Assembly (NCBI GenBank): GCA_016169945.1
Contig: JADLSH010000271.1
Span: 930,001 to 994,000 of the forward strand
Reading direction: 5' to 3'
Length of the DNA: 64,000 nucleotides
Source: Trachythela sp. YZ-2020
Lineage: Eukaryota > Cnidaria > Anthozoa > Malacalcyonacea > Clavulariidae
In this document: positions 1 to 9,802 of the stretch, one piece after another
Position numbering within the stretch: position 1 is the first letter of the stretch
Layout of the letters: every line of letters starts with the position of its first letter
Translations under genes and position numbers: made by a program
The notes under the pieces: model-generated
The model's database searches: none
Told to the model about the DNA's origin: nothing
What the model saw: the letters and a program-made list of their open reading frames with translations, nothing else

Positions 1-162
1 TGCTCATGCGCCTTCGCATTCCGCCCATGCGCCTTCGCATTAAAGCCCTTTGTGTCCCGAAAGCCCGATTGATAGCAAGGCTTGCGTCCTTCCTACGAGA
101 GAAGCAACTTTATGAGCGTATCCGTGATTAGTTCAGGCAAAAAAAATATATACAAAAAATGT

Positions 163-520
163 TCAATTGGAATCTTCGTCGTTGTTAGAGCAGCGTCTTT
201 CGCTCACCAGCTTTTCAAAAAGAAATTTCCTCTTTTCAATAGCAGCAGCAAAAGCTGCGTCAAAATCGAAGTCGTCGTCGTCAATGAGTGCATCTCTGGT
301 TTTCATTATTTTCCGCTGTATTGGATCCCTTTTTAACGCCCTCATCCAAACCATTCGTTCTAAATAAGATTTTTGAAGTTCTTCTCGTAGTCTTAATAAA
401 TACAGTGGGCTAGCTTTCGCTATAGCATCTTCCTCATTAAAACCTTTGTCTCCGAATTCTTGCAATAATTCTTCGCACTCCGGAATCAACTTTTCTTGTG
501 CGATAATTTTTGTGTAATTT
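163..520 (-). CDS. Acidic charged exon, left-arm copy (unknown family)
   Basis: An open frame of about 118 codons ends at a stop at 163. It has no ATG near its start: the frame opens after a possible splice acceptor (TATAG at 521-525, minus strand), so it is probably a terminal exon. The product is highly charged and helical-looking, with a run of four aspartates followed by DFDFDAAFAAAIEKRK and a polar C-terminus. I do not recognise the family. An almost identical copy lies at 4588-4945 on the other strand (one visible difference is F/L after DDDDFD). Keeping the frame open in both arms is consistent with coding, but the arms may simply be too recent to have decayed. Confidence 0.5.
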
Positions 521-888
521 CTATATCATCACCCGTTTCACCTATTCTAAAACGCTTAAAGGGCTAGTTCTAAATTTTAGAACTGCGCATCTAAACGTAA
601 CCAGAATGCATTCTGTGCATTCTCGCAAACTTGAATTACAGACACAGGTGAACCGCACGGAGAGGCCTGTGAAATTTATTATGCAATCCAAAGCTTTCAA
701 AATGGCTGCTCGTTCAGTCTCGACTGCCCTGTTTTAATATTTCATCTGTGGCCCTGTCACGGTTTAAATCGTGTAAATTGCGTGTGCAATCAATTTCAAC
801 AACTGGGAAAAGATTTACAAGTCTTACAACAGCCTGGGCAAGAGGCAAGGAGAAGCCGCGTCACGTGTGAATCATCCAAACAAACAAA
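521..888. promoter_or_regulatory. Possible divergent promoter region between two exons
   Basis: This gap of about 370 bp separates the outward-facing acidic exon from the inward-facing homeodomain-like exon, which are transcribed apart. It is less AT-rich than its surroundings and is duplicated in the right arm (about 4220-4587). I see no clear TATA box. A promoter role is inferred only from the divergent geometry. If the acidic exon is a terminal exon, this could instead be intronic. Confidence 0.25.
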
Positions 889-1056
889 ATGTCGGCTAGT
901 TTTTCTCGTCCAACGTCCTACGAAATTTTAAACGACGAACAGAAGCGCATACCTTTGAGCTTTTATAACAAGGGAATGACTTCAACAGGTAACAGTATGC
1001 GAGATGTTATCGCTGAAGCTGCAAGTCAAAGTGACACAAGTACTGACAGAGTAAAG
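889..1056 (+). CDS. Homeodomain-like first exon, left-arm copy (intact)
   Basis: The exon starts with ATG in a good context (CAAAATGTC) and runs 56 codons to a splice donor (AAAG|GTAATG at 1057) in phase 0. The peptide ends ...DVIAEAASQSDTSTDRVK. Joined to the exon at 3080-3218 it would read RVK-KWIGNEKRKRK, which resembles the third helix and basic tail of a homeodomain. That exon lies on the opposite strand here, next to the right-arm copy. On this strand the nearest compatible acceptor is at 1883 (GAG|GCCATTGG), leading in phase 0 into the GTF2I-like exon. The right-arm copy has a 53-bp frameshifting deletion, so this is the only intact first exon. Confidence 0.6.
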
Positions 1057-1883
1057 GTAATGACGATATTATAAAAATAAGAAAATGCTCGATAAATTTT
1101 TGTAATTTGTACTCCGAGTGAGCGAGTCTGTCTGTCTGAATATTGACTAGTAATCACATAAAACAGTCTGGTTTGTTTGAGCACTGACTGCATTCTGGAC
1201 AGCATGCTGTACCCATTGCACTAGAATTTAATAATTTATACTTCTTCTAGTCGTAATTAAATGTAATTTTTGAATTCCTTCGTTTGCAATGGTTGTGAAT
1301 TTTGTAAAAGTGACTTGCATGTCACATGTTACATGCACAGCAATCCAAGTTTGTGAACAAAATTGTTAAATTATCCAAGTGGGGCAATCTATTATCTAAG
1401 ATCTATTATAACCTAATCTAAGAATTATTATAACCTAGGAATTTGTAAACATTCTTAATGATTATAAGCGCCCATGTTACTAGTCCCAATAACTTCCTCA
1501 CAGACTCGATAACCTTCTTAGCTGGAAGTAGTAAATTTGAGTGCATTTCCTGGCCTCAAACATAACCCCGGACCCTCCAGATCCTAGTGACCTCACAATG
1601 GCCTTTACTCACAATGGCCTCGTTTTCGTGTGGTATTTACTCATGTTTCGTACCCAATAGAGTTAAAAATAAGTTTGTGTTTGGGCTTATTAAAAGATCA
1701 ACGAGAAACAAATTTGTGCAGGAAACATGTGTATATAACCTTTATATGCGTCTCCATGTCAATTGCCAAAACAGGTAAACATGGAAACGAGGCCATTGGG
1801 TCAAAAGTGAATAAACAGTAAGGTCTATTATTTAAGATGTCTTGAGTAGAGTATTTAACTCAATTTTTGTTTTTGAAGGTGAG
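1057..1883 (+). other. Presumed intron or spacer, no gene seen
   Basis: The first 540 bp belong to the left inverted-repeat arm; the rest (1598-1883) is unique to this side. No reading frame resembles a protein family. If exons 889-1056 and 1884-2105 are spliced, this is an 827-bp intron with GT and AG ends. Confidence 0.4.
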
Positions 1884-2105
1884 GCCATTGGTAAACATTC
1901 GCAAGTGCCATACCTAAGAGGAGGGTTTGAAGTGACTGGCTTGCCTGAAGGGATCGAGTTTAGAAAGCCTGGAAAGTATGGCATGCGACAAGTGTGTGAA
2001 ATCATGAAGAACGCAGAGAATATCAAGTTTGTATTAAAGAACCAAGAGAAAATTTCCAAACATCACTCGTACTATGAATCCCTAATTGTACTCGCCATCG
2101 CATGA
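1884..2105 (+). CDS. GTF2I-like (TFII-I repeat) domain exon
   Basis: The open frame ends at 2105 and contains GFEVTGLPEGIEFRKPGKYG followed by MRQVCEIMKNAENIKFVLKN. This fits the TFII-I/GTF2I repeat: a Gly-Leu-Pro-Glu-Gly-Ile core, an FRKP segment, a Tyr-Gly turn and a basic amphipathic helix. Such repeats bind DNA in vertebrate GTF2I proteins and occur in invertebrate and transposon-related proteins. It lies in the unique spacer between the inverted arms. Splicing from 889-1056 is phase-compatible (phase 0) through the acceptor at 1883. A single repeat of this kind is short for the family, so it may be a fragment. Confidence 0.6.
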   Translation, partial: AIGKHSQVPYLRGGFEVTGLPEGIEFRKPGKYGMRQVCEIMKNAENIKFVLKNQEKISKHHSYYESLIVLAIA

Positions 2106-2233
2106 TAACCTATACTTAGTATGTTAACCCATCCAGGTGGCAAGGATCGTCAAAGTCTGTCTCGGTGAATAAAATTATCTGGCATTAGGTGGTGGGAATA
2201 AAAATAATGTATTGTGCATGCTGCCCTTGGCTC
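2106..2233. other. Gap between convergent GTF2I-like and HMG-box genes
   Basis: These 128 bp separate the stop codons of two convergent reading frames. I see no canonical AATAAA on either strand and no other feature. Confidence 0.4.
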
Positions 2234-3218
2234 TTAATGCATGATTAATGACAATGATAATAAATTTAATAGAAAGATTTTCAGATTTTTCTCTAGAGGA
2301 GTGCAAAAAATAAGGAACGAGGGGGTGCATAGTGCCGCTGGGCAATCTGGATCAGGGTCTGAGATATTAGAGATAATATCAATATCTTGGCACACAACAT
2401 AACTGTTGTGCTTACCGAAAAACTTTACAAACTTCATGGGAATATTTTCATTCTTCAGCAAGAAATCAAGTCCTCCTTCTGTACCAAATTGTTTGACATC
2501 TGAATCTGGCTGTAACAACAGGACTGATGCCTCACATCCCAGGCACTCCAGATAAGGAAGCTATCAAGAATGAGTGAGCAAAAGATAGTAAGAGTCAAGC
2601 TGGTCATCGTTGAAATTGTTGCTGTGAATATGAATAGATACTTCATCCTTAAATATACAAACTTTTTTAACCTGGGAAATGAGTTGCTTTTTTGTTTTAG
2701 TAATCTGTTGCTTTCTTTGTTTTTCTGTTAGTTGGCTTGGATCACATTTTTTCAGTTCTTTTGCCTTCTCAATCCAAATACTTCGTTCTTCTGCGGCTAA
2801 TGAGTTCCATCTGCCCACAGCAAATTTTAACCTCTCTGAATTAGTTTTCAGATGCTTGGCCTCATCTATATTGTAAAATGATGATATATATATATTAAAT
2901 ATTTACCGCATACAGTACTTACTTATGCTTTGTTCTTACTGGATTTATCAATGGAAGAAAAATCAATAAAACATTGTCACTACTGCATATTTTTATAATT
3001 AATTGTTTCAGTAAATGTTGTTAAAATAGGATATTAGGATCACGACAATTAATATCAAAACACACAAAACTGTCATTACCTGAATTCAACATTGTTGAAC
3101 AAAACCAATTGTAGGCAGTGGTTGCACGTTTGGTAGGGCATGTTTTTGCCGGAACATTTTCGTCTCTCAAGTCAGCAGAACTGGCTTTTCTCTTCCGCTT
3201 CTCATTACCAATCCACTT
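2234..3218 (-). CDS. Spliced HMG-box gene, exons 2-4
   Basis: Three minus-strand exons fit together with correct phases. Exon 3080-3218 follows acceptor TTATAG and ends at donor CAG|GTAATG in phase 1. Exon 2672-2865 follows AATATAG and ends CAG|GTTAAA in phase 0. Exon 2234-2560 follows TTGATAG and runs to a stop. The first exon opens with KKWIGNEKRKRK-like residues (homeodomain-like tail) and then KRATTAYNWFCSTMLNS. The second continues with RLKFAVGRWNSLAAEERSIW and IEKAKELKK. Together they make an HMG box (aromatic/Trp positions, WNSLAAEE, IEKAKE), so the intron splits the domain. The last exon has a Cys/Leu-rich start and is unrecognised. Upstream, the exon fits the phase-0 donor of 4105-4219. 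Probable role: nuclear DNA binding. Confidence 0.72.
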
Positions 3219-3573
3219 CTATAAGTAAAATAATATATAATTAGTTAAAATTAAATATAATAATAAGTTAAAATTAAATATTTGCTTTAATTACTAGAAA
3301 ATAGTAAATTTAACAATCTTATTAATTTAATTGTTGACACTTGATGCATATCAGTGTGGTGTGGAAATCAAAAATTAAACCACTCTCTCATATGATAATA
3401 CACAAAAATGTACACAATACATGATAAAACTTCTTAAATGTTAACAAATGTTTCAGGCGTTATTGAAACAATATATGATGCACCAAGTAGATAGTTGCCG
3501 GGTGCACACATTATTATTAGCAAAAGACGGCAAATAATTTATTGAATTTGGGGGACTAGAAAATGGTGATAAT
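3219..3573. other. AT-rich intron and spacer, nothing coding
   Basis: This unique spacer sequence lies between HMG exon 2 and the right arm. It is AT-rich with no family-like reading frame. It would be part of the first intron of the HMG-box gene. Confidence 0.4.
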
Positions 3574-4104
3574 GTGAGGTCACTAGGATCTGGAGGGTCC
3601 GGGGTTATGTTTGAGGCCAGGAAATGCACTCAAATTTACTACTTCCAGCTAAGAAGGTTATCGAGTCTGTGAGGAAGTTATTGGGACTAGTAACATGGGC
3701 GCTTATAATCATTAAGAATGTTTACAAATTCCTAGGTTATAATAATTCTTAGAATTCCTAAGTTTATAATAGATTGCCCCACTTGGATAATTTAACAATT
3801 TTGTTCACAAACTTGGATTGCTGTGCATGTAACATGTGACATGCAAGTCACTTTTACAAAATTCACAACCATTGCAAACGAAGGAATTCAAAAATTACAT
3901 TTAATTACGACTAGAAGAAGTATAAATTATTAAATTCTAGTGCAATGGGTACAGCATGCTGTCCAGAATGCAGTCAGTGCTCAAACAAACCAGACTGTTT
4001 TATGTGATTACTAGTCAATATTCAGACAGACAGACTCGCTCACTCGGAGTACAAATTACAAAAATTTATCGAGAATTTTCTTATTTTTATAATATCGTCA
4101 TTAC

Positions 4105-4219
4105 CTTTACTCTGTCAGTACTTGTGTCACTTTGACTTGCAGCTTCAGCGATAACATCTCGCATACTGTTACCTGTTGAAGTCATTCCCTTGTTATAAAA
4201 GCTCAAAACTAGCCGACAT
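4105..4219 (-). pseudogene. Homeodomain-like first exon, right-arm copy, broken
   Basis: Same exon as 889-1056 in inverted orientation, directly upstream of the HMG-box exons. A 53-bp deletion after the fifth codon shifts the frame, so from its ATG (4219) it meets a stop after eight codons. The downstream part (SFYNKGMTSTGNSMRDVIAE...) and the phase-0 donor (AAAG|GTAATG at 4104) are intact. Either the HMG gene in this position now uses another start, or it is dead. Confidence 0.6.
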
Positions 4220-4587
4220 TTTGTTTGTTTGGATGATTCACACGTGACGCGGCTTCTCCTTGCCTCTTGCCCAGGCTGTTGTAAGACTTGTAAATCTTTT
4301 CCCAGTTGTTGAAATTGATTGCACACGGAATTTACACGATTTAAACCGTGACAGGGCCACAGATGAAATATTAAAACAGGGCAGTCGAGACTGAACGAGC
4401 AGCCATTTTGAAAGCTTTGGATTGCATAATAAATTTCACAGGCCTCTCCGTGCGGTGCACCTGTGTCTGTAATTCAAGTTTGCGAGAATGCACAGAATGC
4501 ATTCTGGTTACGTTTAGATGCGCAGTTCTAAAATTTAGAACTAGCCCTTTAAGCGTTTTAGAATAGGTGAAACGGGTGATGATATAG

Positions 4588-4945
4588 AAATTACACAAAA
4601 ATTATCGCACAAGAAAAGTTGATTCCGGAGTGCGAAGAATTATTGCAAGAATTCGGAGACAAAGGTTTTAATGAGGAAGATGCTATAGCGAAAGCTAGCC
4701 CACTGTATTTATTAAGACTACGAGAAGAACTTCAAAAAGCTTATTTAGAACGAATGGTTTGGATGAGGGCGTTAAAAAGGGATCCAATACAGCGGAAAAT
4801 AATGAAAACCAGAGATGCACTCATTGACGACGACGATTTCGATCTTGACGCAGCTTTTGCTGCTGCTATTGAAAAGAGGAAATTTCTTTTTGAAAAGCTG
4901 GTGAGTGAAAGACGCTGCTCTAACAACGACGAAGATTCCAATTGA
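4588..4945 (+). CDS. Acidic charged exon, right-arm copy (unknown family)
   Basis: Mirror copy of the exon at 163-520, opening after a possible acceptor (GATATAG at 4581-4587) and ending at a TGA at 4945. There is no ATG near the start. The frame is fully open for about 118 codons and rich in Glu, Lys, Arg and Asp. It faces away from the spacer genes, so it is transcribed divergently from the homeodomain-like exon. Function unknown. Confidence 0.5.
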
Positions 4946-5039
4946 ACATTTTTTGTATATATTTTTTTTGCCTGAACTAATCACGGATACGCTCACAAAG
5001 TTGCTTCTCTCGTAGGAAGGACGCAAGCCTTGCTATCAA

Positions 5040-5440
5040 TCGGGCTTTCGGGACACAAAGGGCTTTAATGCGAAGGCGCATGGGCGGAATGCGAAGGCGC
5101 ATGAGCAGAATGCGAAGACGCATTAACAGAATGCGAAGTAAATACGAGGACGCATGAGCAAAATGCAAACTTAATGCGAAGAAGCATGAGCAAAATGCGA
5201 AGGTGCATAGGGCCACAAAGGCCTTGATGCGAAGACGCATAAACAGAATGCGAACTTAAGACTATAAGTGTCAGCTAGACTGAGATATTCCGGGCCTTCG
5301 AGCCACGACGGGCCTTAATGCGAAGACGTATGAGCAAAACGCGAAGAATGCGAAGCAAAATGCGAAGGCGCATAGGGCCACAAAGGCCTTAATGCGAAGA
5401 CGCATGAGAAAAATACGAGGGCGATGGAATTCAAGAAGGA
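5040..5440. repeat. Degenerate TGCGAAG/GCGCATGAGC minisatellite
   Basis: Irregular tandem units built from AATGCGAAG, GCGCATGAGCA and GGGCCACAAAGGCCTT recur at least a dozen times. The same units, inverted, occupy positions 1-55, so the array lies at or just outside the outer ends of the large inverted repeat. Confidence 0.85.
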
Positions 5441-6240
5441 TGTGTGCGCTATGCAAAAGGAATGGTACAGCTAGAAAAACTTGTACAATGTGGCGATATC
5501 AACCTAAATTTATGCGCGCACGGCTCATTGAACACAGCATGCCAAAGTAAACATCAGTAAGCATCTATAGTAAACATCGCTATAGCACGTCAAAAATCAG
5601 CAATAAGTGCCTCACAAACATGTCCACATTTTTATCGCAAAAGGAGAGAGAGACGATTGTGTAGTGTCATAATAAAAAGGTCTTATCAGCGCTAACTAGG
5701 TGTATATTTTGAGGATGAGTTTCTGACTAACAAAATATGTGGGCATAGTTCAAAATGTTTACTTAGTCTCATGCTGCTAAGTCGGAAATAATTATTTTAT
5801 ATTCCAATTAGCTGTCAAAAATTATTCAAATCCTTTGCATCTCACAGCTAAGCTAGTAAGCTAGTAATAAAACTTAGTCAGTGGGAAATCACTATTGGCT
5901 TGATAAATGCGTGATTATCAAAGTATTTCATGTGGGGGTATCAATTTTCAACTTCGCGAGCAACAGCCTCTGCATATATTGCCTTAGTGTTGTGTTCTCA
6001 TTAGTGTGAGTAAGATCAGAAGTCTTCTATCTCACAGATAAGTGCGTTATACTAAAACTTGAGCAGTGAAAAACGACTATTGGTTTGATAGATGCGTGAT
6101 TATCGAAGTATTTCATGTGGGGGTATCAATCTATATGCAATTCTATAGGCATGTATAGTACAATTACGTAATGCACACTAAATATAACTAAACATGTCAA
6201 TACGTCATCTTCATTAAAACCGGATAGACGTAGTTGAACG
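5441..6240. repeat. Non-coding stretch with an internal direct repeat
   Basis: No coding frame is recognised. A segment of about 65 bp around 5880-5945 (ACTATTGGCTTGATAAATGC then ATTTCATGTGGGGGTATCAA) recurs at 6070-6130. Two tracts match the far end of the window in reverse complement: 5999-6027 with 63971-64000, and about 6150-6262 with 63485-63600. These look like terminal sequence of the element whose coding part starts at 6663. Confidence 0.6.
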
Positions 6241-6273
6241 TGCATACTTAATAATTCATGTGGGCGGGTAATC

Positions 6274-6300
6274 CCCGAGCCGGCGCGAAGCGCCGTGCGA
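6274..6300. other. GC-rich hairpin upstream of Helitron-like gene
   Basis: CGGCGC-GAA-GCGCCG forms a perfect 6-bp stem with a GAA loop, inside a GC-rich patch in otherwise AT-rich DNA. It lies about 370 bp upstream of the first ORF. Helitrons carry a hairpin near their 3' end; the position here is at the 5' side, so its role is unclear. Confidence 0.5.
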
Positions 6301-6662
6301 GGGTACTAATTCCGCTCGGATATTTACACCTGGGGGGAAAGGAAAGCAATGGGAAATCTAAAGTTCATCAAGTTTTGCGGGCGCATGGGTGTGATGGGTG
6401 GTCATCTCACTGATCTCAAAGGAATGACGGACTGTCATGGAAAGAGCCACAATGATTGGTCAAACTCAAAATATTTCTTTAAATGAGTGACGACATCAAA
6501 ATAACGTACACGTTATTTGACGTACACGATAACGTACACGTCTTGCAAATATTTTTGCTTTTGCAATACAGTATTTTGTAAATACTCAAAAGTTTTTTAC
6601 GGTTTTACCTGTACAATTTATTAAAAAAATTAAGACAATTAAAATATTAAATAAAAATTTGT

Positions 6663-9058
6663 ATGGAGCCAAACGAAGAGCGGAAAGAAAACGAAAAAAA
6701 AGCCGAAAACCTTGCGAAGAGGAGGGAGCGAAGACGACAACGTCTGCTACAAGAGACTGCTGAGGAAAGAGAAACTCGCCTGGAAAAACGTCGAGAAGCA
6801 TGGAAAAGAAGGACTGCCGAAGCGAAAGGTAGGCAAAAAGAGTACCATAGATTGTATATGCAACAAAAACGAGCTTTAGATCCTTCAGAAACTGCTGAGG
6901 AAAGAGAAACACGCTTGATAAAACGTCGAGAAGGTTGGCAAGAAAGGACTGCCGAAGCAAAAGGTAAGCAAAAAGTGTATAATAGAGCGCATAATATAGA
7001 TAAAATGCAAAATGATACTGAAGAACAACGAACGAAAAGGCTTCAAAAGATAAAACAAAAAAGAGCATCAGAGACAGCCGGGGAAAGAAGTAGAACACTT
7101 GAGAGTTTAAGAGCACATTTTCACACAGCAATTGAAAAAGAGTGTTACCAAGAGCGACAGAATAGATTGGCTGACAAGATAAGAAGAGAAAGAGAAAAAC
7201 AGAGTAATGCATTGGTCCATGAAGCAGGGGATGCAGTTGTATCTGTCCATGGAGCAGGGGATGCAGCTGTATCTGTCCATGAAGCAGGGGATGCAGCTGT
7301 ATCTGTCCATGAAGCAGGTGAGGCAACTGTATCTGATCATGAAGAAAGGGGGGATAGTAGGCATGAATATTTACACGAGGACGGTTGGCAAAATGCTGAC
7401 AATCCTTTGCATGAGCAAGAGTTTGTTCAAAATGAAATGCACAGTTTTCATTTAGATCAGGAAAGTTTAGAGCATCGACAGTGTACAATTTGTAAAGAAG
7501 CTTGGCCGACACGACAGAACTTGACATCAGAGACACATATTTGTTACCGGTGTAAAAGAGACAAGAAAACACCTAAGAATTTCAGTGCTGAGAATGACAT
7601 GGACCAGGAGTTATTCCTGAACAGTTAAGAGGTTTGCCACAGGTAGAAGAAATGTTAATTTCAAGGGTTTGCCCTATTATGAGAGTGTATAGAAAACATG
7701 GTGGGCAGAGGGGGTATAAGGGGCATGTACTAAACTTACCCCAAGATATTCAAAGTTTCGTGCATGGGTTGCCAGCACATGTAGCTGACTTGCCTGTTAT
7801 GATTGTGGGAAGACACGGTGCTGACGACACACATAGAGATTTCACTGTGCGTCGACACAGAGTTCTGGAGGCTATATTATGGTTGAAGACAAACAATCCA
7901 TTTCTCAAAGACATTGAAATTGATCGGGATGTTATCCAAAGTTTACCAGAAAATGGTATACCAGATGAGCTAAGGTATGTTGTTGATGAAAATGAACTTT
8001 CAGTTCATGTTGATAATGAGGGGCCTCCCCAAGACCCTGTAATGAGTGCTAATGCTAGTGTTGAAGAATTAGATTTAGGAAATGGTAGTACATCATTTAT
8101 TCCTATGCGTCAAAGACATAGAAAAGACAATGCAGCTATTCAAAATGCAGTAAATGAGGTTGATCCCTTAGACTGGCCGTCTACTGAAGGTAATGTAGTC
8201 AATGAATTTAAAACAGATGGTTTGGCTACTATGGCATTTCCGACGTTGTTTCCTTATGGGAAAGGTGACCCAACAAATAGGGCTAGACAGCATGGTATAA
8301 CATTAACAGAGGGATTCAAACACTTGATAAAGTTTGCTGAGAAACTGGCAAATGGTAAGTTTGAATGGAGGTTTGCTTCTCACCCACGGTTTCCTTATTG
8401 GGCATTAAATATGAAACAACGACATCAGTTGTTGTCACAAGCTAATATTTACTTACGTCAACATCCTGCTGATGCAAACATGACAATGGAAGAATTAAAG
8501 GAGATGGTTAATTCCATGAATGCAAATCAGATGATCAACAGGTTGCAACGCTATGTGTCTAAAATTCAAGGTACAAATCAGTATTGGTATCAGAGGCTGC
8601 AGGAATTGTTAGCCTTGATTGAGCAAAAAGGCTGCCCAACTTTTTTCTTTACATTTAGCGCAGCCGACAGTCATTGGCCTGATTTGCAAAGGCTGTTGCA
8701 AAGCAATGAAGGTGCGTCAAGATCCGAACGGGCACAAGCTGTAATTGACAATCCACATCTGACTGATTGGTTTTTCATGCACAGGCTGCATGAGTTTATC
8801 AGACATTGGCTTAGTGGTGTCTTAGATGCTGAATGGTTTTGGTATCGATTTGAGTATCAGGCCAGGGGAAGTATTCATGTACACGGATGTGCAAAGTTAA
8901 AAAATGACCCTGATATTAGATTATTACGTAATCGTGCATGTATTGCAGTGCTGGAGAATGAAACAAGTAGACATGAAATGTCACAAGATTCTTTTGATTT
9001 CCTTTTCCAGGATGTTCTCAGAGAGGGCGAAGATGCTGAGAAGTTGTTAATACGGTAA
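6663..9058 (+). pseudogene. Helitron-like Rep-type protein, frameshifted and without helicase
   Basis: Two frames form one protein. The first (6663-7628) has a long Arg/Glu/Lys-rich coiled-coil N-terminus with two related ETAEERETRL...KRRE blocks, a four-fold HEAGDAAVSV repeat, and a Cys4-type motif CTICKEAW...CYRCKRDK. A one-base loss near 7602 ends it. The second frame (from 7634) continues without a gap and has the N-terminal Helitron region: VEEMLISRVCPIMRVYR, MAFPTLFPYGKGD, FFFTFSAADSHWPDLQRL, then EYQARGSIHVHGCAKL, whose H-V-H matches the HUH metal-binding motif of rolling-circle Rep nucleases. Coding stops at LLIR, overlapping a donor-like ATACG|GTAAGA. No PIF1-type helicase follows, so the copy is truncated or the helicase exons are lost. 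Confidence 0.85.
7215..7340 (+). repeat. In-frame 30-bp tandem repeat in Helitron-like ORF
   Basis: Four copies of a 30-bp unit encode H(E/G)AG(D/E)A(A/V/T)VS(V/D). The units are in frame and nearly identical at the DNA level, which suggests recent expansion by slippage. The repeat lies between the basic coiled-coil region and the cysteine motif. Confidence 0.85.
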
Positions 9059-9802
9059 GAACCAATTGTTTTACATACTATTGTGATGTACATAAGTTCG
9101 AATAAAGCACACTATTGGGGGGGGTTGGTGCTCAATATTATTTCCATTAGAAACACTTATAATAGATATTTCCCAAATTTTCGGCCTGGAAATAAAGACT
9201 ACTTATTGGATTACATTGTCAGCCTCGATTTCAAGCTGTTTATATTGCAGTCAAGCAAAAATTCGGGAAGTGTCTATTGTGATAAATGTCTGATAATGCA
9301 GTTGTGATTTATTGTTATACATTATCGATTATGAATAAAAAACACTCACCCTATATGTCCAGCTAATGTTCAGGTACCATAAATTAGTGCTATTTTGAGT
9401 AGATGTTTGGTCAATGGTTTCCTTTCTTATCCAATGACATGTGCAATGCTGTTTACATTTATTGAAAATGTTGCAATCACTGTTGCAATCTATCTGATAG
9501 CTTCCACAAATATTTTGAAACATTTCAATTTTCCTTCAAAATTGTCGGTATGGAATTTTCCTAGCAATTTTAAGGTTTCATTGGTCCAAGGGATTTTAAT
9601 ATACAGTATATAGATATATTAATTATATCTAGGCCATACACTGGGAATGGAACTCCTTTATTTTAATGCTAGATACTGTAGTTTACACAGGACTGATTTG
9701 TACTTTATTTCCCCCCATTTCCCACCCATGAAGTCAATGTCGAGCATATTTTTTAGTTGAATTATCATTTAATTTATTTAATCATATATTTTTCTATTTC
9801 AG
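9059..9802. other. Non-coding gap after Rep domain
   Basis: AT-rich sequence with stops in all frames over any useful length. It may be an intron between the Rep exon and the zinc-knuckle exons, or the site where helicase exons have been lost. Short repeats (CATACACTG[G/A]GGATG[G/A]AACT) occur at 9633 and 9922. Confidence 0.4.

Larger units (their letters stand above)
1..1597. repeat. Left arm of 5.1 kb inverted repeat
   Basis: This stretch is matched in reverse complement by 3574-5107. Inner boundaries are sharp: both arms share the sequence through GACCTCACA (near 1589-1597 and 3573-3581) and then diverge. The outer end is cut by the window edge, so the true arm may be longer. The arms are near identical. 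The right arm lacks 53 bp that are present here around 904-957. The arm holds an outward-facing exon (163-520), an intervening 400 bp, an inward-facing exon (889-1056) and about 540 bp of non-coding sequence. Confidence 0.93.
3574..5107. repeat. Right arm of 5.1 kb inverted repeat
   Basis: Reverse complement of 1-1597, with inner boundary at about 3573. It differs from the left arm by a 53-bp deletion in the first-exon copy (at 4203-4206), a short insertion near 3752-3762 and scattered substitutions. It ends outward in the same minisatellite-like units that begin the window. Confidence 0.93.

Noticed and set aside
2234..2518. Stand-alone 94-codon gene
   Set aside because: The frame extends upstream to a splice acceptor at 2561 and joins in phase with the HMG exon, so it is a terminal exon.
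6586..7572. 328-codon minus-strand frame
   Set aside because: Antisense shadow of the Arg/Glu-rich N-terminal region of the Helitron-like gene.
9395..9613. Short hydrophobic frame after the Rep-type exon
   Set aside because: AT-rich chance frame without start context, domain or conservation evidence.
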